NCBI GenBank assembly: GCA_000708835.1
Contig: DF237016.1
Coordinates: 179,837-243,836 of the forward strand
Direction: 5' to 3'
Source: Klebsormidium nitens
Taxonomy: Eukaryota > Streptophyta > Klebsormidiophyceae > Klebsormidiales > Klebsormidiaceae
Length of the DNA: 64,000 bases
Positions 34,701 through 47,300 of this stretch are shown here, piece after piece. The notes under the pieces are model-generated. The model worked only from the letters and a program-made list of their open reading frames with translations, did not search any database and was not told the origin of the DNA. Numbering within the stretch: the first letter of the stretch is position 1; every line of letters starts with the position of its first letter. Both the position numbers and the translations under genes were made by a program.

Positions 34701-37700
34701 CCGCTCCCCGATGACGCCCAGCAGCGGGCTGCCCTCTGGCAGCGTCGCAATCAGCTTTTCCAGGCCCGCCCAGTTCTCCAGTACGTAGAAGCACTGCACG
34801 AGCGCCTCCGTGTTCTTGGCCTGCGCGTAGTACTGCGCGGCCTTGCCCCACTTCTGGCGGTCCGTGTAGTAGTCGCCGATCCGATTCCAGGCAGTGGTCA
34901 GCTGCGAGTCGTCGCCGCCGCCCGCCTGGAGCAGCTTCTCCACTCTGCGGGTAAAGTCGGGTGATCACTCTACTACATGTCGTTGCCCTGAATCACCTGG
35001 AATCCCACCGTGAGTACTTCAGCATCTTACTGCTTGGCTACAGCTCGGTGAAGTGTGTGCAAGCTGTTAGCGATGCTAGCGGTTGCGCTCGGATGTGCGG
35101 ATGTCAACGTGAATGGAACGAAGCCTTGCTAACCTCGAAATTTACTCTACGAATTGGACAGAAAACTCCTAGAAACGCGACGTTGTCACGTCCCAATTGC
35201 AGCGCTGTTCCGAATCAGGCCATCTTCACCAAGCCATTGTGGGCCGCAGCACGTGATATTCCAAACCAGGGAGCCAGGATCCCTGTTATTCCACAACATA
35301 GGGCTCCAGTGCCGGGCTCACTTGAACCAGTCGCCCAGCTTGGAGCGCAGCTGGATGGCGAGGTCGGGCCGGTCCAGTTTGTCGTAGATCCGCTCCGCCT
35401 CGTCGAAGCGCCGGAAGTACACCGCCACCTCCGCCGCCTGCTTCTCGCGCTCGTCCAGCAGCTGCAGCCGCTTCACAAACTGCGCGAGCAGGGACGCGCC
35501 GTTAGCTGCGAACTCGGAAGCTGAGCCGCAAGGCCGGAAGCGTACCTTCTGTTCTCGGAGCTATTGCTCCTCCTCGGACAGGCCTGAGGAGACGACTAAG
35601 AAGCCTTGCTAAGTGCAATTTTCAAACTCAAAGCTGAGTTGATGCTTGGCTGCCGCTCTGTCCCCAAGGCCTCGTAACGGGGCTTTTATTTTCTTGTGCA
35701 AAGCACCAGGCTCACGGGTGGGTTCTCAATCTTCTACAATCTTCAGGAAATGTCAGTATGTGCTTCTCAGAGGCGTAAGAGGAACTTTCACAACTCCTAG
35801 ATGGGGAAAGCAGATCAGCCCTCAAACGAACTCTTCGTGTTTGCAAATCACAAATTCCGCCAGCGCCTTTCTCGACAGCCAGCGCACATGCTGCATGCGT
35901 GCGCACCTGGATGCCGTAGTAGTCCTGCACGCGCACGAATGCCTTCTCGGCGGTGGCCCAGTCTAGTTTCTCCAGCGCGTGCTCCGCCAGCAGCTTCCAC
36001 AGCCGCGGGTGCGCGTGCTCCTCCACGAACTGGTACGAGTCCGCCAGACTCGCGTCCGCCAAGATCGCGCGCAGATCGCGCAAAGATTTCGTCTCCAGAT
36101 GCAACAGGTGGTCGCCCTCCGGCGCGTCGGGCTTGCGCATGATGTCTTCCAGCGAAACGGCTTTGATCTGGCGGGGAAAGCAGCCTTAAAAGATTACACC
36201 AGAACTACCACGGATTGAAATTTCTTCACTGCGCTTGCCGATATGTACTTCTGATGATTGCAAGTCGTGAATGAGAATGGAGTCGATCCTGGCTGGACGA
36301 CCTTGACTGAAAGAGAGGTCAGGTAAGCGGAACATCGTAAAAATGAAGAACGAAAGCGAGCAACTGCAAATGCCTAGGCGCTGAAAAGCGGTTCAGGAAA
36401 CCGCACTACCGAGTGCTTCTTGCCTACCCATGTCTTAGTTTCAACACCTCGGTCTGCAGAAGACGAACAGCCTGCTTGGATATTTAGAGTCCCTATTTGC
36501 TCGCCGAAAAAAGACCTTACTTGGACGCAAAGCGGTCTTGAACTCTTGTTAAAAGCAGCTCGTAACAGGCGGCCCGCTTCCTGCCATTCCTCGATGATAC
36601 CGCAAATCTCCCTTGACTATCAACCACCGATGGTTTGTCCTAGGCGCCCACCTCTAGGTCGGTGAAGGTGCAGAGGTAGCCGGTGGAGTTGACCGGTTCC
36701 TCGGGGTCCGTCCCCCGGAAGATGTACATCTTGGCCTTCTCCATCACGGCCAGCAGCTCCGGATTGTCGTCCGCCCACCGCATGTCCCACACGTCCTTCC
36801 GTTCGAAGTCCGCCACCAGCCGGCCGGAACCACCCTGCGGAACGGAACGGGCAAGGTTATTACAAGGGTAAGCAGACTGAGGTGGGAAGTGTTGAAAGCG
36901 GCGATCTTTGTGCGGTGGGACTTGCAGAGTTGACAAAAAGCTGACCCTCTCCCGTCATACTCTTGCAGTAAGTCCCCGAACAGATCCAGATGCTTATTGA
37001 CTTCCCGGAATACAGGGCATAAGCCCAAGAAACGTAGGAAGCGCTTCGGACGTAAGTAATGTCTTAGTGTAGGTCTTCCATTTGTTTCATACTTCCATCT
37101 GGCACGTTGCTCCAGGCCACCATCTTCAATGAAAGTAATAGATGGCGACGTACCGCCGCGTTGTCGTTTCCGTCGATGTCGTACAGGGTGAGGACTCCGT
37201 TCGCGTCGATGACGGACATGCGGGTCGACTCGCAGTTGAGCGCAAGCGCTGCAACGCGGGGCAACAGGGGTCATGGCATCCGACAATGCCAAAGCGAATT
37301 AGAGTTTGATCGAGCGAAGGAACGAATCACTCTTGTCATTACATCAACTTTATCTGAGCAAACGTGATCTAAACTCATCTTTGATCTTCGCCGACGGAGG
37401 GAAAAGGACCCTCCGGATGGCTGAGTTTTGAAAGTAAAGGCAAAACATCAACCAGAAAGTGATCCCTACTGCTGTTGGTTAAGCAAGTTGCTCCATGTAC
37501 GCAAAGAAGATCAAATGATTGGCTTTCTTTGAGACCATGCTCAAACTCTACTTCCCCACAGGTCATGACTTTCCCATTCGGTGGTCTGATACGGATTCTA
37601 AGCCGGAAATGGTGGCCGCGCGCGCACCTTGCGGCTTGCCGCGCAGCGCGTACTTGGCCTGCAGGTTCATGGCGGGCAGCGAGTAGTGCTGGACGCTTCC

Positions 37701-40700
37701 GGACGCCCGGCCCAGCACGAGGCACGTGTCGGACGCGCACAGGCACGCGATGGGGTCCTCTACGGCCGCCGTAGACGCCGCCAAATCCGGACCGGTCTGC
37801 AACGAAAAGAGGGGGCCCGCTGGTGAAGACACCACCGATGAAAGTCAAGTGGTTCAGAATCGAGTATTCCTGGAACAACTCGGTCACACTCTAGAGATTT
37901 CCCGTCTATTACTCTCAGCTCACACTGCCTTTTGTCACCACGGGTTCTTGCTATGGTCCAGATTCTGCGGTTAAGGTTGTCCTGGAAAAAGCAGAATGAT
38001 GTCCGTCACACCATTGGGGCAAGGCCCTCGCTGTGAAGTGTATGGGGCTGAAAGCTTTGCGACACGTTATCGCTAACCGCCTTTTCGTCGACAAGCTCGG
38101 GTATCAACCTGACCGTTCCTCCATACAGACTCCGCAAGCGAGCAATGTCTTGTGCGGTCAGACTCGTTGTCAAGAATTCAGCTCACAATTGCCCCAGCAA
38201 CGTTTGCGGGCAGTCCGGGGATCCTGTAGCATCCTTCTCTATTCAACAGAGAGCCTCGCTTACGTCCATCGACGAGCTCCGCCTGGCTGCCACGTCATCG
38301 ATCCGGAACTTCCACTCCTTGCCCGGTTTCAACGTAGAAGCCGCGCCGGCATCCGCGGCCGCGTTCGCGCCCTTCGGGGCGGACCGGTACTGCCAGGCCC
38401 ACACCCACTCCTCGGAAGCCACCGCCAAGAGGGTCTGCGCAACAACGAGGGCGGTTGACTGATTGGATCTCGCAGTTCTTTGCAGCCTTTGACCTTCGTT
38501 TTCGGAGACGCGGGCATCCAGCCCTGACCGTGAAGAGCTACGTTTGGGCGACAATTGCGCCCCCGGAAGTCTGAATGATGTAGTTGCGAAAAATCCGTAA
38601 ACTGTGCTAGAGGTACGCGCCCAAAGCATTTCTCGCGGCCCACAACCTCATGGCTTTTAACACCGCTTGAAAGTGTCCCCGGTGCCATTCCAAGTGCATA
38701 ATCCACGACTAACACAGCTCTTTGAACAGGTTTTTAAGATGTTAATGCCACCTCTTAGGTGCAGGACGAAATGCAACGTCCCGAAGAAATACGATTGGCC
38801 ATTGAGCTCGCTCCAACCTTACCGCTCACATAACCAAACATTACATCCCCTCACATCCCGCTGCTATTCATCTGCGAAAATCTTGGAAGCACCTGAAAGA
38901 CATGATTTCCAAATCCCAACCATAGAAGACGTTCGACAACAAATACGGGATTCCCGCAACCTTGCCTGCGTCATCGTGATGTGGCGCGGCTCCACGTCGA
39001 TGTAGCGCGTCTCGAGCGGGCTGCCGATCGCGTCGCAGAGCACGACCACGTACTGCCCGGCGTCCTCTCCCCTGGCGGCCAGCACGCAGTGGTCGCCGGC
39101 GGCGCGGATGCCCATCAGCCGCTGAACGTACTTGCAGTATCTGCGCCAAAAGACCGAGAACTTTGAGCGCGACTCAGAGGCGGCTCGATGCTCGCAATCT
39201 TCGCGCAAGCTTTTGCTGCAAAGAAGTCATTTGCACCCTTGCAAGGATCGCGATGCAAGCACCCCGCTCCGAGCAGAGAGCAGACAATGAAAAGCAGTTC
39301 CCTATGGTTAATGATTCAGATAAGTGGCGGTGCCGATGCAAGCAAGTTACTATCTCCCTCCGCGAAACCCGTGCCCTCACAATCCAGGTTCTTCAGACAA
39401 TAACAAATAAACGGAAGCCTAAACCGCGCGCGCCCACTCACTTTTCGTTGCTCCCGGTGTCCCAGAATGTGACGCACTGCTCGGAGCGGTCCGCCTTGAC
39501 GTGCGCGTACACGCAGGTGTTGTTGAAGTAACCCCACTTGTAATCAGGCCGCACGTTGGCAAAGTAGATGAAGGAATCGACCGCGAGCGCGACCCGCAGG
39601 CCGCCGCCCTCCCACGATAGGGAGGCGATGCCGGAGCCCGGGACGCGGAGCGTGCGCAGGAGCGCGCCTGCGGGGGTCTTGGGGTGTTAGCAGCTAGGTT
39701 GCGCGCCTTTACAGAGGGGGTTTAAGGGTTTGGGTTTTGGGGTTCTGGGGAAAGGACGGGCGCTCACCGCACCTCGAAAGGTAGTGTGGTCTGCCGCTTT
39801 CGATATCAACCTTTCTTTGAGGAAGGAAAGCAGGGCGAAACTGTTTGACGCCTTGAAAGAATAGAGCCAGCGGTTCTGGTTTTTAAAAGAGCTGACAATC
39901 AGGTGGGGGCGCCGCTTGTATGCAGCAAAAGACTTATACTGCATGACAAGCCAAAGTCGGCTGTCCCCTCCCAACATTACCTCAGCTTGTGAGAGCTGGT
40001 GTCAGCTCGGACAAACCACAGCCGGGATCGATGATGTAACCGGACTGGTTTGGCACGCCGGAAGCTTGCCTTGGTTGGAGTAGAACTGCACGGCGGGCGT
40101 CTCCTTAGCGTCGCCCTTGCCGTCGCTCGTTCCGGGCGGCAGCGTTCCGGAGACGGCCAGCACGGTTCCATTGGAGTTCCAGGCAATCCGCGCCGCGCGC
40201 ATGCCGCAATTCACAAGCAGCGGCTCCTCGTCCGCCTCGTGCCGCATCAACTGCACAGCAAATCTGTCGGTTGTCTCTTTTCCTCGTTGTTTCTTTCTTT
40301 TTCTTCTGCTGTGGACGTCTGGATTGCTATCCACACCTTTACGCCCCGAGCTTCCTTACTAATCATTGCAGGCCCTTTCAGAGTGACCTTGATAAAGCGA
40401 ACGGGTGAGCGGATCTTCGTTGCATTGACCCGAACCTCCGAACTGGAGCACTTGAACCAGGGGGGCCGCAGAAAATGGGTTTCGGAGCTAGCCAGAACCC
40501 TTAAGTTGCTTGAGGATCGTAGATGTTTTGAACACGTAAAGGCATGCACGGTTTAGCGACGTCGTGCTTCAACCTATGCTGCAATCACTGGAAAACAATC
40601 AGTGCACCTTGGCGTCGTGGAAAATCTCGAAGAGTCTCTGCAAAGAAAGACCGAAATTGTCGGCCGATTCGCGACCCGCACCTGAAGCCTGCCGTTCTCA

Positions 40701-42895
40701 AAGGCGACCGCGAGCGTGGGCGCATTCGGGTCGGTGTAGCCCTCCAGGCCGTGGTACCAATCGATCCCGATGATGGGGATGGCCCCGGGGGGCTGTTCCG
40801 GGACGCATAGCGGCAGCTTCGTCAGTGGATTACCGATATTGTCGTGCACGTGGCACTCGCCCTGCGAGAGAGAGGATATTTGCTTATTTTCTGAAGCCGA
40901 AGAAGGACTGGTTCTGTGATTTGGTCGTGGAGCCATTAAAACTGCGCAGAAGCAGCTGCGGGTCTGCCATGGGCGTTGCTAAGAGAAGTCAGGAGCTGTT
41001 GCTCTTCTTAGAGACAATATTGCTGGCGCTCCGCTACATATTTCCAATTCGTTACCGGTCCCTTCTCAACCTCGTGCTTGCGCTTCCCTCGCTGACACAT
41101 CATTCCATTCAGCCACCGGCGCTTGCCTGCACAGTGCAGAAGAGGATGAGCCGCCCGTCTGGCGACCACTCGACGAGCGCGAGCTGCAGGTCGAGCTCCT
41201 TGCCCCACAGCCGATTGCCGTCCACGGACCCCACGATAACCGCGCCGTCCTCGTACACGATGCAGATCTTCTGGCCGTCCGCCGTCCACTGCATGTCGCG
41301 CACGATGCTCTGCAACGGGACCAATGTGACTGTTTGATTGAAGAGACCATTGCGATTAGAAGTTGGAGAGCGACGGCATCGGGATGGATACTAGATCGCT
41401 CTGAAGACCCATCTCATGGGCAAATCCTTTGTTCAAGTGGGCACAGCCTAGGCGCGACAATGAAAGCGTCGCGTCTTGGTTGCACTCAATCCGAAGCGCA
41501 AAGCAAAAGTCGGTCAGAATGCGCAACTGGACGGGCATGCATATTGGCACCCCTAGCGGGCTCCACAGCGGACACTTTAGCCGGAATCGTGCGCACCTTG
41601 TTGCGGTTGTTGATCATCTCCTCGAACCACATCCCCTTGTGCAGCATCCACACGATGATGAGCCCCTGCTGGTCGCTGGTGGTCAGCTTGCGGTAGTTCT
41701 CGTTCCAGCACGTCACCAGCACCGCCCCGCTGTGCCCCTCCAGAGTCTGGTTCATGCTCAGGTTGCTCGCGGCGCTGCTCGCCGCCGTCGCGCCCTTGCT
41801 GTCCTTGCGTGCCACGCCGTCCAGCTTCAGCACCTGGGGAGATATTGGTGGTCAAGGTTAGCGGNNNNNNNNNNNNNNNNNNNNTGCGCCACGGCGTCCA
41901 GCTTCAGCACCTGGGGAGGATATTGGTGATCAAGGTTAGCGGCACCCAGGTTTTGGTTGTTTGTGTGGCCCTCTATTAGAGCGGTGGGTATAATATGCTC
42001 GCGGCAGACGCGCCCTTGCTGTCCTTGCGCGCCACGCCGTCCAGCTTCAGCACCTGGCGAGGGTATAAATGATTAGGTTAGCGGAACCCGGTTTGGGGCT
42101 GGTTATCTGGCCCTATGTTAGAGCGGTGGGTGTAGGGTGCTCGCAGCAGTCGCGCCCTTAGTGTCCTTGCGCGCCACTACGTCCAGCTTCAGCACCTGGG
42201 GAGTTTTCAAGATTCAGAATATCTGGTCAAACCAAGGGGTTTGGGAGACTGAGGCAGCTATCTCTCATGGAAAGTTCATGCCTGCTTTTTGCAAGCTGGG
42301 CGTTCTGCAACTCTTTACAACCTGCTGTCACAAAGTCCAATGCTGCCAACAGAAAAACAAGACGCAAGGAAGCTACCCTTGAAACTAAACGCTGGTCCCT
42401 GGCACCTTTGCCAAAGCCAGGCTCCTTCAAAACAAGCAAGTTTGCAAAAGTGTCACTGTGCCTGATCCTGCTGGGACGTGAGTAATCGCTCATCATATGA
42501 CGGGGGCACTTATAGTGGTGGTGGTGATCCATAACTGGCACTGTGCTGATCAAGTTCATTAGTGATAGCGGTCGACAAATACCCAGAGTAATTGTGTTGA
42601 GTGCAAGCTATGGAGAGACAACGCGGCTGGGACTGGTTAGGTTACTATGCAAATGTAGGGTGGCAGTACGGGTGGGTTCGGGTAAGTTTCCGGGTTCAGC
42701 TTTGTAGTGTCAGCTTCGATAAATGGACAGCTTGAGCCTTTAAAGTTAGTCTGAAGAAGTATGCGTGGTGGCGCTTACCTTGAGGAGGCCATTGTCCCCA
42801 CCGCATGCAATCCAGCCCTGCTCCGAGTTCCATGACAGGCACTTGAGCTTCACCCCATTTGGTATGGCCACCTTCTTGCTCAAGTAGATAAGCAT
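31727..42895 (-). CDS. IFT121: Intraflagellar transport protein 121 (WDR35), complete
   Basis: Nineteen exons join in phase to 1205 residues: 42779-42895, 41597-41833, 41127-41309, 40682-40861, 40070-40250, 39442-39667, 38966-39140, 38264-38434, 37628-37796, 37154-37248, 36652-36834, 35907-36167, 35322-35479, 34671-34944, 34134-34304, 33518-33688, 33061-33217, 32371-32651 and 31727-31954. The product is a core IFT-A subunit, needed for retrograde transport and membrane-protein entry in cilia. The N-terminal 640 residues form two WD40 propellers ([58 protein letters not shown]). Residues 640-1130 are TPR-like helices ([37 protein letters not shown]). A zinc-binding tail has CxxC pairs (CPLC, CRTC, CPLC). 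Length matches animal WDR35 (about 1170-1180). Introns after exons 3, 5, 7 and 15 are GC-AG. The gene implies a life stage with flagella. Confidence 0.96.
41819..42205 (-). repeat. Tandem copies of the exon 2 edge inside intron 1 of IFT121
   Basis: The first bases of exon 2 with their acceptor (forward GTCCAGCTTCAGCACCTGG) recur at 41819 (the real exon edge), 41896, 42039 and 42181. Full units, including AGGTTAGCGG and TTAGAGCGGTGGGT, repeat every 142-143 bases. A 20-N gap (41865-41884) falls between the first two copies, where the spacing is only 77. Extra copies keep an AG acceptor and could act as decoy splice sites. Confidence 0.9.
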
Positions 42896-44310
42896 TGTGC
42901 CCGCCCTTCAGGAACAGGTCATATCATTTGTAATGGAGCTAGCAAGCAATAACAAACTAATTTTGCTCCACCTTATCAGTAAGTGCCCATGGGTGCTTGT
43001 TTAGAGGAAGATTGGGCGAGCTCGATCGCAGCTAGTAGGCGGGCCGAACTCCTGGCCGCTTGTTCGGATAATAAGCGGCCCACTGAAGACTCAGGACTTT
43101 GTCTCACCCAGGGAAGCCTTGTACGGTAGATTTCTATCTGCATTTTCTAGAACTAGGCCTTGTTTGGACTTCTTGTTCAGGACTCAGGCGCCAGCCCTTT
43201 GCCAGCTCCACCTGACCATCTAAAACATGCTTCGAGCTATGTTCCTCCACTGTTCCTCTTTCTTCGCGCAGCAGAGAGCGCACCACTAGCTCTAGCACAG
43301 GCCCCCCTCATCGCAACTTTGGACAAGCCACATATATGGTGGCCAGGGCCTCGAAAAGGCGGACTTCAGGCTCTGCACCAGAAGGCTGAGGTCTGAGTGC
43401 TGCTCCTTTGGAGTCTTTGGAATACCGGAGGTAGTATCATGTATGTACAGGTCCAGTACCGGGTAGGTGGTGGTTCGAAATGTTCAACTGCTCAGACTTT
43501 GCACAAGACCGTCCGACGCAAATCGCACCAAAGATTGCTTCGGGTACGAATTTCGGGGAAGAGATTGTTTGGTGCCATTTTGGGTTCCTGCATGACTTGC
43601 TCTGCAGCACTGTGTAGATGTGTACCGTATGGTCTGATCAATCTCAAACTTGATCCATGCCCGGTACCGTAACATACCATGTAGCTGCATGTTCTGTATA
43701 GTGTACACAGTACTACCACACGAGCGCGTCCGCAAGCTACCACCTCCCTGATCTGACATAAATTGAAGTTGACACAAGCAGGAAAGCAGGTACTGCCGTG
43801 AGCAGAAGGCTCCTTGCCACGTAGCTCGAGCCTCCATCTTTCTGGCGCAGGGGGGCTTCTACCTTCCTCATTGACTCCATCGGCATTTGCACAGAATCGG
43901 TCAAAGGTTGCAGCTTGGAGACTTGCAGAGCGGTAATAGCTTATGTAGCCTCAGAAGCTCATATTGCTGGTGGGTTTTTTCAGGGAAAATTTATTGCCTG
44001 CTGAGTTGTGGAGTTGGTGCAGAAAGGATATACCATGGCCTCGATTCAAAGCAGAATCAGGTCTTCCAGCTACTGCAGAGTTGTCCTACAGGGCAGACTC
44101 AGGAAGTATCGTGCAAGTTTAGTTGAGCCAGAAGTTGAGCTGGAAATGCCCAGCTTTTCACCTGGGCTTTCAGAATCGGAAGATTAGGGCGTTGATACCC
44201 TTCGTCCTGCTGCCTTAAGGAAATCTCAGCGGGCAGTTGTACATTCTGATGATGACGAGTTGCCCCCAGCAGCTACACAATGCCAGGCCAGAAAACGGAA
44301 GCGCCCATCA
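42896..44310. other. Divergent intergenic region
   Basis: The region lies between the IFT121 start (-) and the Crypton-like gene (+). A frame from ATG 44035 runs in the recombinase frame to a TAG at 44185-44187 and reopens after it. This may be the true 5' end with a stop, an upstream exon, or untranslated sequence. Nothing else is recognisable. Confidence 0.45.
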
Positions 44311-47300
44311 ATGTCAGATTCAGAGTCGGACTCGGATGATGAAAGACTTAAGAAGCAACCGCGTGCAGATGATCCGCAAGCGGTCGAGGAACTGAGAAGA
44401 CAGCGGCGCCAAGCTGTGAAGGCGGCAGCTGAAACGGCAAGGGCAAAGGCAAAGAAGCCTTCGACAAAGCGTAAACAACGTAGAGTGGAAGAGTTTTTAG
44501 CAGCCAAGAAGCAACGCAGGCAAAAGCTTGCCAGACAGGATAAGGAAGCATGCCTGCGAAAGGCGAGGCAGGATCGCCAGTTCAAAAGCTTTCCTTACGA
44601 GAAGGATCACATTGAAGAAGCAACAATGCAAAACTACAAAGCAGGCCCAAAGGCTTATCAGGTTTGTGCTCTCCTTCCATACTTTTGATCTGCAGAAAAG
44701 CTAGACAGGACCCTGCTTTACTGCTTTCAATCAAAGGGTCATGATACGTGTACTTATCTCTAGCTGCTGATTTGATGATTGCCTGTAGTAGCAAACGGTT
44801 GGGGCGTACCATTGACAGAGTCATATCAATAAGGCATGCCAGGCGAGGAAGTGAAAATGGAAGCAGCATACGACCTAACAAAGACTAAAGATCTCAATGC
44901 AATGACCCAAATTGGCAGAAAGTATCATGTGGGCAGGGCTTGGCAGACAATAAAGGACGCTAAGATCAACAAGTGGCCATGCCTGATTTGCGTGCTCTGG
45001 TTTTGCAGAAGTTCTTCCTGCAGAGAGACGGCGTTCGCTGGGCTGACATCACTGCAGAGGGCATCCGCACTTTCTTTCGAGAGACGACATGCCATGTGAG
45101 TTCTCGTGGCACTCCTGGCTTGCACAATTGGTTGAAAATTTGAACAAGCCTGGCGACCACGCGAGGCCTTACGTGCATGAAGATTCTGTTCCGTATGCAG
45201 ATTCTTGCATTGTGTGCAGCATTGTGGTCTTTAGAATTGTCGATCTAACTGTTGTGAAGGAGAGCATTTCTGATCAGCGATTATTTCACTCTCTCCTATG
45301 GCAGAAGCCACCCACTCTCGACAAGTACGCCAGGGGTCTTCAGTGGCATTTGTACCATCAGTGGGTACTTGACGGAGAGAAAGGCCCAGAGCCAAACTCT
45401 TGAGCCTTTCCTGAAGTCAAGGAGCGACTGAAGACTGAGAAGAAAGACACCGCCCGGAGGCGCCAAGAGTGAGGATTGCATCGAACATTATAGCGCTTGC
45501 TTTGTCCTGAACTGGTCTTTCCCGAGTTTGCAATATAGCAGCACATGCCTTGAAATCTCTGAGCGGGCTCTGAGCACTGCCCATTGTGTTGCTTGAGCTG
45601 CTTATATTTGTTGAAGGCTAGCGGTTCACCTGGGCTGCACCACATGTTTCTGGAGATTGCTTGCAGAGGGAGTCGGTATTTGCAGAGCACCTATAGGACC
45701 AGTAGATCTCCAGGAAAGAATCATGCGCTTGAGTACAGGCTTGATAACATGGGAGCCTTTTTTCTGCAGGGACCAGCTGGACAAGCACGACGAGCTCACG
45801 GACCACCTCTCACCTGAGGACTGGGAGCTCTTCAACAAGACTCAGCTAGAGAATGCTTCCTTGTCCAAGGAGGAGCTCCGTGGCACAGGAATCACAGCAG
45901 TCGGGTCCCTCCAGGCATGGTAAGTCGTCTGACTCAAGTGCATCAAGCTTTCAATGTGGCCCTGCTGATTTTCTTGGTTCCATTGTAGAAGGTTGTCAGG
46001 TGCATCACATAGATCATGGTTGTAAACCTGACTGATGTTGCGATGCTATGATGCTGGGATTTTGATGCATGTCGCCGGGCACGTTGCATTCGATTGGTTA
46101 GTTCATTGAACAAAATCATGAGCAGAAAGGCAGCGGGCAGCCATGTCACGTTTGATCACAACCAGTTATGCTGTTTTAGCTAAAAAGTCCTGAGCCTCGC
46201 CACAAGGACAAATTGATCTCGAGGGTTTTCCTTTGCAGGGCGGACAACCTGGCGCTTTTCAGCTGCATCATCCGGAGCAAGACCACGCGTGAGATGCAAT
46301 GGTCCGACCAAGCAGCGCGTATTGAACCCATGGTCGAGGTGAATATTGCTCACAACGAGGTGAGCAATATTCTCGATGCACCCCAGGTGAAATTCCCCTA
46401 TGCGGCATGCCTGCTTGACCAGTCACACGAAATCCTTGATTCATGAGAGGCATTCTTTGGGTAGCTGTCGAGAAGTTAGAAGGATTGTCGAGAAGTTGGT
46501 ATCCTCCTGTTGATAGTCTGACATATCTGGTGGTTTGATAACGACGAAGTGCTCGATCAAATGTAACTTGCAGTGCATGGAAGTTTGACAAGTGCCCTTC
46601 TTTCTTGTGGCAGAACGGACGAATTGAAATACACTCAGTCCTCCGGCACAAGAATCCTCTGTTCGACTCCCGCTTCGCGCGCTCGTGTCACCTTTTCTAC
46701 CTCTGGGAGAAGAAGCGGAAGAAGATATTGAAGGCCGGTGACAAGTCCTGGTAAGCATTCAGTCACTGTCCGGTCAACTTCGTCGCATGTACATATCGCT
46801 TTTAAATCTCGAGTTTTTCAGTGCTCTTAATTCGTTCTCGTGTTGGTGCTGGTCCCTCAAACTTGTACGTACATCAAACGCTGTGCACGCACCAGTTGTC
46901 TCGATCAATGCACTCTTGATGAAAGTACTTGAGTCTGCTTCTTACTGTGCTTCTTGAGTAAGTGACCTTGAGGATTCGAACTTGAGGACTGAATGCAGAT
47001 GCTTCATGCTTCGATCATTGATTGCCCAAGCGTCTCAATGTACATGCCTACAACGTGCTTACAGGCAAAGGGAAATGATCTCCCCCGGTTCCAAGAATCC
47101 CTTGAAAGGCCGCTGCGCGGCAACCCAGGCCCGTTACATCCGGTCTGTTCAGAATCGGCTAAGCATCCGCTCCAGAAAGGTGACGCACTTTGGGCGGAAG
47201 CAGGGTATCAAATGGCTGATGAAGTCGGGGTGAGCATCCTAACTTGACAACGTTTGTATCTGCTTCAGCAAAAGAGTTGGCCTCCATGCACTCGATGAGA

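Noticed and set aside
44836-45008. Coding-looking frame (AMTQIGRKYHVGRAWQTIKD) in recombinase intron 1
   Set aside because: It lacks a phase-compatible pair of splice sites with exons 1 and 2, whereas joining 44661 to 45009 directly gives a natural helix. It could be an optional exon, but there is no evidence.
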